From Novosphingobium jiangmenense (GTDB lineage: Bacteria > Pseudomonadota > Alphaproteobacteria > Sphingomonadales > Sphingomonadaceae), in assembly GCF_015694345.1 (NCBI RefSeq), contig NZ_JADQDC010000007.1, forward strand, positions 144,468 to 208,467: DNA of 64,000 nucleotides, given 5' to 3'. A model generated the notes under the pieces. That model was not told the origin of the DNA and did no database searches. It worked only from the letters and a program-made list of their open reading frames with translations. This document shows positions 36,330-46,051 of this stretch, piece by piece (within the stretch, counting starts at the first letter, position 1; each line of letters opens with the position of its first letter). The translations under genes were made by a program, and so were the position numbers.

Positions 36330-36995
36330 TCAGGATGGGCGATCGAGCCGCTTGCCCAGTTGCACGAACACCCAGATCAGCGGAGGAACCATGATGGTCG
36401 AAAGCACCAGCTTCGAAATGATCTGGCCTTCCATGATCGACAGCAGCGGCAGGTCCTGCCCGTAGAACGAGATCGTGATGAACAGCACCGTGTCGACCAC
36501 CTGACTGAGCATCGAAGCCAGCCACGCGCGCAGCATCAGCATCCTGCCCCGCCCGCCAGCAATGCGCGAGAACAGGAAAACGTTGAGCGTTTGCGAGGTG
36601 CCGTAGGAGATAAGCCCCGCAAACTGCATCCGCGCGCCCTGGCCCAGCAGGCGGGCAAAGGCGTCCTGATCGCCCCAGAACGGCGCCGGCGGGACCAAGT
36701 TGATCACCGTTGTCAGCAGGATCATCGAAACGATCAGCGGCACGAAGCCGAAGCGGACCAGCCGGTTCGCGGTGTCCTGCCCGAACAGCTCGGCCACTGC
36801 GCTGGCCATGACCACCAGCAGCAGGAACGCGAAGATCCCCGATTCCACCGCAAGATCGCCCAGCACCGGCCAGTGCCCCAACGAGGCGAGCTTCACGCCC
36901 AGCACGCCCGCCAGCACGCACATCCCGCCATAAAGCAGCGAGAGGGCAAACAGCGAACGGGGGATTGCGGGAGCGGAAGCGGCTTTATCGTCCAT
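36330..36995 (-). CDS. Queuosine precursor transporter (YhhQ/VUT family)
   Basis: 221 aa from the ATG at 36995, with about six membrane helices. The family pattern GMQFAGLISYGTSQTLNVFLF and RAWLASMLSQVVDTVLFITISFYG is clear. The protein imports preQ0/preQ1-type 7-deazaguanines for tRNA queuosine. It is divergent from nupC, another base/nucleoside transporter. Confidence 0.9.
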   Translation of the reverse strand: MDDKAASAPAIPRSLFALSLLYGGMCVLAGVLGVKLASLGHWPVLGDLAVESGIFAFLLLVVMASAVAELFGQDTANRLVRFGFVPLIVSMILLTTVINLVPPAPFWGDQDAFARLLGQGARMQFAGLISYGTSQTLNVFLFSRIAGGRGRMLMLRAWLASMLSQVVDTVLFITISFYGQDLPLLSIMEGQIISKLVLSTIMVPPLIWVFVQLGKRLDRPS

Positions 36996-37086
36996 CAAGG
37001 GCCGATAGCGCGCTTTTCAGCCCGCGCCAATTCGCTATTAGGAACTACTGCAACCAATTTTTGCCTATCGGAGCAAGCCCTTCCCG

Positions 37087-38343
37087 ATGCGTGTCGCTTC
37101 AAGTCTACTCGGGATGGTGCTCATCCTTGCCCTCGCTTTCCTGCTGTCCTCGAACCGCCGCGCGATCCGCCTGCGCGTCGTCGCAGCGGCCTTTGCGCTT
37201 CAGGCCGGTTTCGCGGCGCTGGTGCTCTACGTGCCGGTCGGCAATCGCCTGCTGCAGGGCGCGGCAGGCGGCGTCGAAAGCCTGCTCGGCTTCGCCCGCG
37301 CGGGCGTGCAGTTCCTGTTCGGACCGCTGGCAGACCCGGCCATCGGCGGCACCAGCTTTGCCATTTCGGCGCTGCCGGTGATCGTGTTCTTCGCCGCGCT
37401 GATCTCGATCCTCTACTACCTCGGCGTGATGCAGCTGGTGATCCGCTGGATCGGTGGTGCGCTCGAGAAGGTCACCGGCATCAGCAAGGTCGAATCGCTC
37501 TGCGCGGCCAGCAACATCTTCGTCGGGCAGAGCGAATCGCCGCTGGTGATCCGGCCCTATCTCGCCGCACTCAACCCCAGCCAGCTGTTCACCGTGATGA
37601 CCGTGGGCATGGCCGGCGTCGCGGGCACGATCCTTGCCGCCTACGCCAGCATGGGCATTCGCATCGACTATCTGGTGGCCGCCGCCTTCATGTCGGCACC
37701 GGGCGGCATTCTCATGGCCAAGCTGATGATGCCCGACGAGCCGCCGGTTCCCGCCGAAGTCGCCGACGAGGCGCTGCCCAACCCGCACGTCAAGCCGAGC
37801 CTCGCCTCTGACGAGGAAGAGCGCCCCGCCAACATTATCATGGCCGCCAGCCAGGGCGCGCAGACCGGCGTGAAGCTCGCCGTCGCCGTGGGGGCCATGG
37901 TGCTGGCGTTCGTCGCGCTGGTCGCACTTGCCAATGGCGTTCTCGGCTGGATCGGCGGCTGGTTCGGCACGCCGGACCTGTCGTTCCAGATGGTGCTCGG
38001 CTATGTCTTCGCGCCGGTGTTCTACCTTTTGGGCACCGACGGCTGGGCCGAGGCGATGCAGGCAGGCGGACTGTTCGGTAGCAAGATCGTCCTCAACGAA
38101 TTCGTCGCCTTCATCGAACTGGGCAAGGACACCGCACTGTCGGCCCACACCGTCGCCATCGTCACTTTCGCGCTGTGCGGCTTTGCCAACTTCAGCTCGA
38201 TCGCGATCCAGATGGCGGTCACCGGCGGCCTCGCCCCCAACCAGCGCCCGGTCATCGCCAAACTCGGCCTGCGCGCACTGGTCGCAGGCGCGCTGAGCAA
38301 CCTGATGAGCGCGGCGCTGGCGGGGCTGTTCCTCAGCCTTTAA
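37087..38343 (+). CDS. nupC: Concentrative nucleoside transporter (NupC/CNT)
   Basis: 418 aa with about ten membrane segments. CNT motifs: ESLCAASNIFVGQSESPLVIRPYL, then MSAPGGILMAKLMMP and the C-terminal NEFVAFIELG...FALCGFANFSSIAIQMAVTGGLAPNQRP. A cation-coupled nucleoside importer. Together with the downstream nucleosidase and the divergent queuosine-precursor transporter it forms a small purine-salvage neighbourhood. Confidence 0.95.
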   Translation: MRVASSLLGMVLILALAFLLSSNRRAIRLRVVAAAFALQAGFAALVLYVPVGNRLLQGAAGGVESLLGFARAGVQFLFGPLADPAIGGTSFAISALPVIVFFAALISILYYLGVMQLVIRWIGGALEKVTGISKVESLCAASNIFVGQSESPLVIRPYLAALNPSQLFTVMTVGMAGVAGTILAAYASMGIRIDYLVAAAFMSAPGGILMAKLMMPDEPPVPAEVADEALPNPHVKPSLASDEEERPANIIMAASQGAQTGVKLAVAVGAMVLAFVALVALANGVLGWIGGWFGTPDLSFQMVLGYVFAPVFYLLGTDGWAEAMQAGGLFGSKIVLNEFVAFIELGKDTALSAHTVAIVTFALCGFANFSSIAIQMAVTGGLAPNQRPVIAKLGLRALVAGALSNLMSAALAGLFLSL

Positions 38344-38367
38344 GGCTAGACACCACCCTTGAAATCG

Positions 38368-38450
38368 TAGGCCCGGACTTGATCCGGGCCTAGGCTTCTT
38401 TTCTCGTTCACCGAAGAAAAGCCCTGCCCCGGATCAAGTCCGGAGCGACG
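38368..38450. repeat. REP-like palindromic pair
   Basis: Two copies of an 11-bp-type palindrome in opposite orientation: CCCGGACTTGATCCGGG within 38372-38388 and CCCGGATCAAGTCCGG at 38428-38443. They lie between the convergent nupC and nucleosidase genes. The same core recurs at 63863-63882. Likely a bidirectional transcription-stop or BIME-like unit. Confidence 0.75.
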
Positions 38451-38462
38451 ATGAAAGGACGA

Positions 38463-39080
38463 TCACCCGAATTGCGCGGCCAGCATATCCACCGCCTTGG
38501 CCAGTTCCCCATCGAGATAGCCCAGCAGCTTGTGCCAGTCGTGCGCGCCGGCAAGTTCGCCCGGTCCGTCTGAGACGCCGCGCAAGCCGATGAGCGGAAT
38601 GCCGAAGGTGCGCGCGGCGCGGGCGACGGCGTAGGTTTCCATGTCGACCATGTCGGCGCTGACCCTATCCCAGTGATCACCGCTGACGACATCTCCCCCG
38701 CTTGAAAGCGTTGCGACCGGCAGGTCCAGCGGCGTTTCCAGCGGCAGGTCCTTCGGCTCGTCGAGATAGGGCACAACGCCCGGCTCCACGCCCAATGCCG
38801 AGGCGTCCATGTCGCGCCACGATACGCTGCCGATCTGGTGGACCGATCCCAGCGCACAGCGCCGCGATCCGGCCGAACCGAGGCAGACGATCAGGTCGGG
38901 CAGATCGCCCGTCGCCTCCAGCCGCGCGAGCGCAATGCCGACATGCAAAGCAGCTTCGACCGGACCGATGCCGGTGATCAGCGGCACGAACCGCGCGCGC
39001 AGGTGCGGGCCATACTCGGGTTCTGCCGCCATCACGAAAAGGGTGCGCTTGCTGCCGAGAGGGGTCAGGTTGGCGATCAT
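38463..39080 (-). CDS. 5'-methylthioadenosine/S-adenosylhomocysteine nucleosidase-like phosphorylase
   Basis: 205 aa with the PNP/UDP superfamily fold: FVPLITGIGPVEAAL, DLIVCLGSAGSRR, VDMETYAVARAARTFGIPLIGLRGVSDGPGEL. The VDMETYAVA segment carries the substrate Glu and the Asp is in the SDGPG loop. Shorter than E. coli MTA/SAH nucleosidase (232 aa), and substrate choice cannot be read with certainty. Cytosolic purine salvage or quorum-byproduct removal. Confidence 0.85.
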   Translation of the reverse strand: MIANLTPLGSKRTLFVMAAEPEYGPHLRARFVPLITGIGPVEAALHVGIALARLEATGDLPDLIVCLGSAGSRRCALGSVHQIGSVSWRDMDASALGVEPGVVPYLDEPKDLPLETPLDLPVATLSSGGDVVSGDHWDRVSADMVDMETYAVARAARTFGIPLIGLRGVSDGPGELAGAHDWHKLLGYLDGELAKAVDMLAAQFG

Positions 39081-39094
39081 CGCTTAAAAAACCT

Positions 39095-39166
39095 CGTCAT
39101 TCCCGCGAAGGCCGGAAACCATTTAGCGCTGCGCCAGATTGGATTCCCGCCTTCGCGGGAATGACG
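39095..39166. repeat. Long imperfect inverted repeat (CGTCATTCCCGCGAAGG type)
   Basis: CGTCATTCCCGCGAAGG at 39095-39111 pairs with CCTTCGCGGGAATGACG at its right end (39150-39166); the loop is about 38 bases. It lies between the nucleosidase and mutS genes (same strand). A common REP-like element in sphingomonads. Confidence 0.8.
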
Positions 39167-39176
39167 AAACTGGGGT

Positions 39177-41777
39177 TCAACCATTCGCCTGCGCCTTCAA
39201 TTGATAAAGCAGATCGAGCGCTTCGCGCGGCGACAATGCGTCGATGTCGAGGCCATTGAGCCGCTCGCGCAAAGCATCGACCTTCTCCTCTGCCGCCTCG
39301 ATCGCGGCGGCAAACAGCGGCAGATCATCGAGACCCGCAGCCAGCCCACCGGTGGCGGCGCGGCCCTTCTCCAGCTTTTCCAGCACCGATTTGGCGCGCT
39401 TCAGAACTGGCGCGGGAACGCCTGCCAACCGGGCTACGGCAAGGCCATAGGACTTGTCCGCCGGGCCTTCCGCCAGCTCGTGCAGCAGCACCAGATCGCC
39501 CTTCCACTCCCGCGCGCGAACGTGGTGGAGCGACAGCGCATCGCAGCTTTCGGCAAGGCGCGAGAGTTCGTGGTAGTGCGTGGCGAACAGACAGCGGCAG
39601 CGGTTGATCGAATGGATCGCCTCGGCCACGGCCCACGCCAACGAGAGGCCGTCATACGTCGAAGTACCGCGCCCGACCTCGTCGAGGATGACGAAGCTGC
39701 GCTCGGTCGCCTGTGACAGGATCGCCGCGGTCTCGACCATCTCGACCATGAATGTCGAGCGGCCCCGCGCCAGGTTGTCCGCAGCACCGACCCGGCTGAA
39801 CAGGCGGTCGACCAGCCCGATCGTCGCGTCCTGCGCCGGCACGAACCCGCCCGCCTGCGCCAGCAGCACGATCAGCGCGTTCTGGCGCAGGAAGGTCGAT
39901 TTACCGCCCATGTTCGGCCCACCGACCAGCCACAGGCGATCCTGCGGGCGCAAGGTACAGTCGTTGGCCACAAAGCGTTCGCCCTTGGCCGCCAGCGCGG
40001 CTTCGACCACGGGGTGCCGCCCGCCGGTAATCTCGAGGCAGGGCTCATCAACCACACGCGGCAAAGCCCAGCCGCCTTCCGCCGCACGCTCGGCCTGCCC
40101 TGCCGCGACGTCGATCCGGGCCAGCGCGGCAGCAGTGGCGGCAATCGCTTCCTTGGCGCGGACGGCATGTGCCACCAGTTCCTCGAAATGCGCCTCTTCT
40201 GCGGCCAGCGCGTGGCCGCCGCTCTCGGCAATGCGGCTTGCTTCCTCGTGCAGCGCCAGCGCATTGAAGCGCACGGCCCCGGCCATGGTCTGGCGATGGG
40301 TGAAGCCGGATTCCGGTGCCATCAGCCGGTCGGCGTGCTTTGCGGGCACTTCGATGAAGTAGCCCAGCACGCCGTTGTGGCGGATCTTCAGCGCGGTGAT
40401 GCCGGTATCGTCGCGGTACTTCGCCTCCAGCGCCGCAATCGCGCGGCGGGCATTGCCTGAAACCCGGCGCAACTCGTCGAGCACAGCGTCGTAGCCTTCG
40501 GCGATGTAGCCACCCTGCGAACGCTCCGTCGGCGGCGCGGGCACCAGCGCGCGGGCATAGAGATCGCACAGCGCGCCATGCCCCGCGAGCGAGGGCAACA
40601 TCGCGTCGAGCGGCTCGGGACGGTCACTGCGCGCGCGCAGCAGATCGTGCAGGCGACGGGCTTCGCTCAACCCATCGCGCAACTGCCCGAGATCGCGCGG
40701 AGACCCGCGTCCGGCTACCACGCGACCGAGCGCACGCCCGACATCGGGCAGCGCGCGCAGGATGCCGCGAATGTCGCCGCGCAGCAGCGGATCGTCATGC
40801 AGCCAGCTGACCAGTTCCAGCCGCCGGTTGATCGCGCGGGCATCGGTCAGCGGTGCGGACAGGTCCTCGGCCAGCTGCCGCGCACCGGCACCCGTCACGC
40901 AGCGGTCGATGGACTCGACCAGCGAACCGCGCCGCGTGCCCCCGGAACTGACCAGAATCTCGAGACTGCTCCGTGTCGCCTCGTCCATCGCCATGTGCGT
41001 GCCCGCCTCGCGCGCCACGGGCGGCAAGAGCAGCGGCAACGCACCGCGCCCGACATGGTCCAGGTAGGTAACGAGACCACCCGCCGCTGCCAGCATCGCC
41101 CGCGTGAATTGCCCGAAGCCGTCCAGCGTCGAGACGCCATGCACGGCCTTGAGCCGGACCTCGCCTTCATCGCTGCCGAACGACCGATTCGGCCTCGGCA
41201 CGCAACCGACTGGCGCATTCTCCCACGATTCGGGCGCAACCACCTCGCTCGCGCCAAGCCTTGCCAGCGCCGCCCCCATCTGGTCCGGCGCGCATTCCTC
41301 AAGCTCCATGCGACCTGTCGAAATGTCGCAGGCGGCAATCCCGATGGACCCGCGCACCTCGCACACCGCCGCCAGCACATTGGCCCGGCGCGGTTCGAGC
41401 AGCGCCTCCTCGGTCAGCGTTCCTGCGGTAACGAATCGCACGATGTCGCGAGCCACAAGCGCCTTGGAACCGCCCCGCTTCTTCGCTTCCTCAGGCGTTT
41501 CGACCTGTTCGGCGATGGCGACGCGGCACCCCGCCTTGATCAGCCGGGCAAGGTATCCTTCCGCCGAATGGACCGGCACGCCGCACATCGGGATCGGCGC
41601 GCCGCCATGTTCGCCACGGCTGGTCAGGGCGATGTCGAGGACTTGCGCGGCGATCTTGGCGTCGTCGAAGAACAGCTCGAAGAAGTCGCCCATGCGGTAG
41701 AACAGCAGGCAGTTACCAGCCTGCTGTTTAAGCGCAAGATATTGCGCCATCATCGGAGTTGGGGCATTAGGCGTCAC
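39177..41777 (-). CDS. mutS: DNA mismatch repair protein MutS
   Basis: 866 aa from a GTG at 41777, preferred because family members begin with a short tail before PTPMMAQYLALK; ATG at 41753 is possible. Domain I has FYRMGDFFELF with the mismatch-stacking Phe and Glu. The ATPase has Walker A GGPNMGGKST (about residue 618) and FVILDEVGRGTSTYDGL. The reading frame open further upstream is antisense to the next gene and is not part of mutS. Repairs replication errors by recruiting MutL. Confidence 0.97.
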   Translation of the reverse strand: MTPNAPTPMMAQYLALKQQAGNCLLFYRMGDFFELFFDDAKIAAQVLDIALTSRGEHGGAPIPMCGVPVHSAEGYLARLIKAGCRVAIAEQVETPEEAKKRGGSKALVARDIVRFVTAGTLTEEALLEPRRANVLAAVCEVRGSIGIAACDISTGRMELEECAPDQMGAALARLGASEVVAPESWENAPVGCVPRPNRSFGSDEGEVRLKAVHGVSTLDGFGQFTRAMLAAAGGLVTYLDHVGRGALPLLLPPVAREAGTHMAMDEATRSSLEILVSSGGTRRGSLVESIDRCVTGAGARQLAEDLSAPLTDARAINRRLELVSWLHDDPLLRGDIRGILRALPDVGRALGRVVAGRGSPRDLGQLRDGLSEARRLHDLLRARSDRPEPLDAMLPSLAGHGALCDLYARALVPAPPTERSQGGYIAEGYDAVLDELRRVSGNARRAIAALEAKYRDDTGITALKIRHNGVLGYFIEVPAKHADRLMAPESGFTHRQTMAGAVRFNALALHEEASRIAESGGHALAAEEAHFEELVAHAVRAKEAIAATAAALARIDVAAGQAERAAEGGWALPRVVDEPCLEITGGRHPVVEAALAAKGERFVANDCTLRPQDRLWLVGGPNMGGKSTFLRQNALIVLLAQAGGFVPAQDATIGLVDRLFSRVGAADNLARGRSTFMVEMVETAAILSQATERSFVILDEVGRGTSTYDGLSLAWAVAEAIHSINRCRCLFATHYHELSRLAESCDALSLHHVRAREWKGDLVLLHELAEGPADKSYGLAVARLAGVPAPVLKRAKSVLEKLEKGRAATGGLAAGLDDLPLFAAAIEAAEEKVDALRERLNGLDIDALSPREALDLLYQLKAQANG

Positions 41778-41891
41778 GCGCACGTGGCTAGACGAGCGCG
41801 ACGTGTTTCTCAAACCATCGACACCGGGATATCCGCAACTCCAGCGCAACTGCCGTGGAGAGGGTTCCGGTCTTGTGGGGGTACTTACGGT

Positions 41892-43538
41892 TTGACGCAA
41901 GTCCGCGAAAAGGATTGGCTCGGCGCCCTGAAGGCTGCGATTGCTCGTGCCGGAGCCCTGCCGTGGCTTTCCGGCCCCGGCATCCTCATCGCCGTGCTGC
42001 TGGTCTGCGCCCCCTTCGCGCTGGTCGAGGTGCCGCCGCTGATCGACGTGCCCGGCCATATGGGTGCCGCCGCGATCGAAGCAGCCGGCCCCGGCAATCC
42101 GCTCGAACAATACTTCACCTGGAAATGGGTCTTCACCCTTAACATCGGCGGCGGCGTGCTGATGAAGGTGCTGGGCGCGCAGTTCGGCATCCTTGCCGCC
42201 GGGTGGTGGAGCACGGTGCTTGCCACTGGCCTGTTTGCGGGCGGCTGCCTGTGGACGATCCGCATGCTCAACGCCAAGGGCGGACACGCAGCGGCATGGT
42301 CGCTGATGTTCGTGTTCAGCTTCCCGCTGCTTACCGGCTTCCTCAACTACATCCTTGCCACCGGTCTTTCCCTGACGGCATTCGGCGCCTCGCTGTGGCT
42401 CGAACAGCGCAATCCCAAGGCTCGAGCCGCGATGCTCGTCGTGGCGCAGCCCGTGGCGATGCTGTGCCACGCCATTGGCGGGCTACTGCTTGCCTTGCTG
42501 GTCGGTGCGCATGCGCTCGGCCGTACGCTGGACGAACTGCCCGAAGGCTGGCGCTGGCGTGACCTGACCAACCGCCAGTGGCTGAAGACGCTCGACTGGA
42601 AGGCCATCGGCCTGCGCCTGTGGCAGGCTTGCTGGCCGCTGCTCGCCACGATCGTCACGATCGCGCTGTGGAAGGCGTTCTCGCCGCCGGTCAAGTCGAT
42701 GAACATCTGGCGCTGGGACCAGAAGGCCTGGTCCTTCGTCCTCACCCTGCGCGATCAGTCAAAGCTGCTCGATGCCGGTACGACCATCATCGCCTGCCTG
42801 CTGGTTCTGGTCGGCCCCTTCCTCGGCGCTAAGTGGCGCTTCCGTCAGGGCCTGCCCGCGCTGATGGTGTTCCTGCTGTTCCTCGCCATCCCGAGCGACA
42901 TCAACGGCTCTGCCTTCGTCGACATCCGCATCCTGCCAGTCGCCGCCATGCTCGGCCTCGGCCTGCAGGACTGGAGCGGCGCGCGTCGTCCGGGGTGGGC
43001 ACGGATCGTCGCCTATGCCGGCATGGCGCTGCTCGCGGTCCGCCTTACGGTCACGGCCTGGAGCTTCAACGGCTATGCCGAGGACTACAACAAGCAGCTT
43101 TCGGCCTTGACCCACGTCGAGCCCGGCAGCCGCGTACTCGCTTTCGTCGAGCATTCGTGCCTTGATGAATCCTGGCGCAACACTCGCCGCGATCACCTCG
43201 CCAGCCTCGCCAGCCTCTATCGCCAGGCCTGGGTGAACGACAACTGGGCTGTGCCCGGCCTGCACATGGTCGTCCCCCGGTTCCGCCCGGGCCGCAACTT
43301 TACCGCGGACCCGTCCGAGTTCGTATGGTCGCGTCGCTGTGCCGGTGGCTGGCGCCGCAGCGTCGACACCGCGCTGAAGTACGCCCCGGTCGAGCGTGTG
43401 GACTACGTCTGGCTGATCGACACCGGTCTGCCCCGCCGCGCCGATCCGCGCCTGCAACTGGTCTGGCAGGAAGGCCGGAGCCTGCTGTTCAAGGTGCGCC
43501 CGCTCGGCATCCCGACGTGGAAGCCCAAGGATTTCTGA
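41892..43538 (+). CDS. Polytopic membrane protein, unknown function
   Basis: 548 aa from a TTG at 41892, with a G-rich ribosome site about 12 nt upstream. About ten hydrophobic segments between residues 25 and 400 are followed by a soluble, probably periplasmic domain (residues about 400-548) with Cys residues and FVEHSCLDESWRNTRRDH. The topology recalls glycosyltransferase-type (GT-C-like) membrane proteins, but no catalytic DD/DE motif is obvious. The frame continuing to the left is antisense to mutS and should not be used. Divergent from mutS. Confidence 0.8.
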   Translation: MTQVREKDWLGALKAAIARAGALPWLSGPGILIAVLLVCAPFALVEVPPLIDVPGHMGAAAIEAAGPGNPLEQYFTWKWVFTLNIGGGVLMKVLGAQFGILAAGWWSTVLATGLFAGGCLWTIRMLNAKGGHAAAWSLMFVFSFPLLTGFLNYILATGLSLTAFGASLWLEQRNPKARAAMLVVAQPVAMLCHAIGGLLLALLVGAHALGRTLDELPEGWRWRDLTNRQWLKTLDWKAIGLRLWQACWPLLATIVTIALWKAFSPPVKSMNIWRWDQKAWSFVLTLRDQSKLLDAGTTIIACLLVLVGPFLGAKWRFRQGLPALMVFLLFLAIPSDINGSAFVDIRILPVAAMLGLGLQDWSGARRPGWARIVAYAGMALLAVRLTVTAWSFNGYAEDYNKQLSALTHVEPGSRVLAFVEHSCLDESWRNTRRDHLASLASLYRQAWVNDNWAVPGLHMVVPRFRPGRNFTADPSEFVWSRRCAGGWRRSVDTALKYAPVERVDYVWLIDTGLPRRADPRLQLVWQEGRSLLFKVRPLGIPTWKPKDF

Positions 43539-43618
43539 CCGTGACCGCACGTAGCACGGCTATTGTACGGTTCCGGCAAGTTTGGTTCTTTCGAACTGTT
43601 GCAGCAATCCTGCGCGCC

Positions 43619-43633
43619 TTGACGTAGCGTCAA
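43619..43633. promoter_or_regulatory. Perfect inverted repeat upstream of maeB
   Basis: TTGACG-TAG-CGTCAA, 15 bases, 47 bases before the malic enzyme start. The left half also looks like a -35 box. It could be an operator for a carbon-status regulator. No other copy was noticed in the window. Confidence 0.35.
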
Positions 43634-43680
43634 AGGTCGGACACTGCCTTTGCCTATTGTCGATTAAACTTGGGGGAACC

Positions 43681-45945
43681 ATGTCCGAGGAAAGCAACGT
43701 CCGCTTCACCGAACGCGAGGCGCTTTTCTACCACAACACGATCCGCCCCGGTAAGATCGAGATCATCGCCAGCAAGCCGATGGCGACGCAGCGCGACCTT
43801 TCGCTCGCCTATTCCCCTGGCGTTGCCGTTCCGGTGCGCGCCATCGCCAACGATCCAGCGACAGCCTACGATTACACCGCCAAGGGCAACCTCGTCGCGG
43901 TGATCTCCAACGGCACCGCGATCCTTGGTCTTGGCAATCTTGGCGCGCTCGCCTCCAAGCCGGTGATGGAAGGCAAGGCGGTCCTGTTCAAGCGCTTCGC
44001 CGACGTCGATTCGATCGACATCGAACTGGCCACCGAAGACGCTGACAAGTTCATCGAAGCGGTCGCCCTGATGGAGCCCAGCTTCGGCGGGATCAACCTT
44101 GAAGATATCAAGGCGCCCGAATGCTTCATCATCGAGCAGGCGCTCAAGGAACGCCTCAAGATCCCGATCATGCACGATGACCAGCACGGCACGGCGATCA
44201 TCTCTGCCGCCGGTCTGCTCAACGCCTGCCACCTGACCGGGCGCAAGCTCAACGAGGTCAAAGTCGTCGTCAACGGTGCGGGCGCTGCTGCCATCGCCTG
44301 CACTGCGCTGATCAAGGCCATGGGCGTCCGCCACGACAACGTCATCATGTGCGATCGTTCGGGCGTGATCTATCGCGGCCGCGAATCCGGCATGGACCAG
44401 TGGAAGAGCGCGCACGCGGTCGACACTTCCGCCCGAAGCCTCGAGGACGCACTTGTCGGTGCCGACATCTTCCTCGGTCTGTCGGCAGCTGGCGCGCTAA
44501 AGCCAGACTGGATGGCCAAGATGGCTCCCCAGCCGATCATCTTCGCCATGGCCAATCCGGATCCGGAAATCACCCCGCCCGATGCCAAGGCCGTCCGCCC
44601 GGACTGCATCGTCGCCACCGGCCGTTCGGACTATCCGAACCAGGTCAACAACGTGCTCGGCTTCCCCTTCATCTTCCGTGGCGCGCTCGACGTTCAGGCA
44701 ACCGCGATCAACGAGGAGATGAAGATCGCCGCCGCCGAAGCAATCGCCCAGCTCGCGCGTGAGCCAGTGCCCGAGGAAGTGGCCGCCGCTTACGGCATCA
44801 ACCACACCTTTGGCCTCGATTACATAATCCCCGCGCCGTTCGATCCGCGCCTGATGGAAGTTGTCTCCTCGGCTGTCGCCAAGGCGGCGATGGATTCGGG
44901 CGTGGCGCAGAAGCCGATCGAGGATTTCGACGCCTACCGCACCAGCCTCAAGGCTCGCCTCAACCCGACGACCTCGGTGCTGACCAACGTCTTCGCCCAG
45001 GCCAAGGACAACCCCAAGCGCGTCGTCTTTGCCGAGGCCGAAAACGAAGTGGTGCTGCGCGCCGCGATCCAGTTCAAGGACTTCGGCTATGGCACGCCGG
45101 TGCTGGTCGGCCGCACCCAGCCGGTGCTCGACCTGCTGACCGAACTCGGCGTCAGCGATCCGGCATCCTACGAGATCCACAACTCCGCCGTCTCGCCCTT
45201 GGTGCCGAGCATGGTCGAATACCTCTACGAACGCCTGAAGCGCCGCGGCTACATGGAACGCGACGTCAAGCGCATGGTCAACCAGGACCGCAACGTCTTT
45301 GCCTCGCTGCTCGTTGCGCTTGGCCATGGCGATGCGCTGATCACCGGCATGACGCGCACGTTCGCGCAGTCGATGAAGGAAGTGCGCCGGGTACTCGATC
45401 CCAAGCCCGGCCACCTGCCCTTCGGCATCCATCTGATGGTGGCCAAGAACTACACCGTGTTCCTGGCCGACACAACCGTGAACGAGCGCCCCTCCGCCGA
45501 AGACCTCGCCCAGATCGCGCGCGAGACTGCCGCCGTCGCCCGTCGCATGGGCCACGAACCGCGCGTCGCGTTCCTGTCCTACTCGACCTTCGGCAATCCC
45601 TATGGCCGCTGGCTAGAATCGATCCGCGGCGCGGTGGCGATCCTCGATGCCGAGGACCCCGGCTTCGAATACGAAGGCGAAATGGCGCCCGACGCAGCGC
45701 TCAATCCCAAGGTCATGGCGAACTATCCGTTCAGCCGCCTCTCCGGTCCGGCTAACGTGCTGATCATGCCGGGCCTGCAGTCGGCCAACATCTCGGCCAA
45801 GCTGCTGCGCGAACTTGCTGGCAACGCGGTGATCGGCCCGATGCTGATCGGCATGGAAAAGCCCGTCCAGATCGCCCCGATGACCTCGCTCGCGCCGGAT
45901 ATCCTGACGCTGGCGGTGCTGGCGGCAGCGGGGGTTGTAGGATAA
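43681..45945 (+). CDS. maeB: NADP-dependent malic enzyme with phosphotransacetylase-like domain
   Basis: 754 aa from the ATG at 43681, with GGGGGAA upstream. N-terminal malic enzyme domain: YSPGVAVPVRAI, catalytic/metal region IMHDDQHGTAI, NAD(P) fold VVVNGAGAAAIACTAL. The C-terminal domain from about residue 430 is phosphotransacetylase-like (VVFAEAENEVVLRAA...), normally regulatory in MaeB rather than catalytic. Decarboxylates malate to pyruvate. Length matches the family (about 760). Confidence 0.96.
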   Translation: MSEESNVRFTEREALFYHNTIRPGKIEIIASKPMATQRDLSLAYSPGVAVPVRAIANDPATAYDYTAKGNLVAVISNGTAILGLGNLGALASKPVMEGKAVLFKRFADVDSIDIELATEDADKFIEAVALMEPSFGGINLEDIKAPECFIIEQALKERLKIPIMHDDQHGTAIISAAGLLNACHLTGRKLNEVKVVVNGAGAAAIACTALIKAMGVRHDNVIMCDRSGVIYRGRESGMDQWKSAHAVDTSARSLEDALVGADIFLGLSAAGALKPDWMAKMAPQPIIFAMANPDPEITPPDAKAVRPDCIVATGRSDYPNQVNNVLGFPFIFRGALDVQATAINEEMKIAAAEAIAQLAREPVPEEVAAAYGINHTFGLDYIIPAPFDPRLMEVVSSAVAKAAMDSGVAQKPIEDFDAYRTSLKARLNPTTSVLTNVFAQAKDNPKRVVFAEAENEVVLRAAIQFKDFGYGTPVLVGRTQPVLDLLTELGVSDPASYEIHNSAVSPLVPSMVEYLYERLKRRGYMERDVKRMVNQDRNVFASLLVALGHGDALITGMTRTFAQSMKEVRRVLDPKPGHLPFGIHLMVAKNYTVFLADTTVNERPSAEDLAQIARETAAVARRMGHEPRVAFLSYSTFGNPYGRWLESIRGAVAILDAEDPGFEYEGEMAPDAALNPKVMANYPFSRLSGPANVLIMPGLQSANISAKLLRELAGNAVIGPMLIGMEKPVQIAPMTSLAPDILTLAVLAAAGVVG

Positions 45946-45957
45946 CGCCCACACCTT

Positions 45958-46041
45958 GCGCCCCCGCGAAGGCGGGGGCCTCGGTGTTGTGACGGAACCG
46001 TTCAGTAAAACGCACGAGGTCCCCGCCTGCGCGGGGACGCG
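45958..46041. repeat. REP-like palindromes between convergent maeB and thiSG
   Basis: CCCCCGCGAAGGCGGGGG at 45961-45978 and GTCCCCGCCTGCGCGGGGAC at 46020-46039 flank a short AT-richer spacer. Both are hairpin-capable. The site lies between two convergent genes, so it may end transcription from both sides. Confidence 0.7.
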
Positions 46042-46051
46042 CCATCGTGCC

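Noticed and set aside
41778..42470. In-frame N-terminal extension of mutS
   Set aside because: Antisense to the membrane protein at 41892-43538; MutS homologues begin close to the PTPMMAQY segment.
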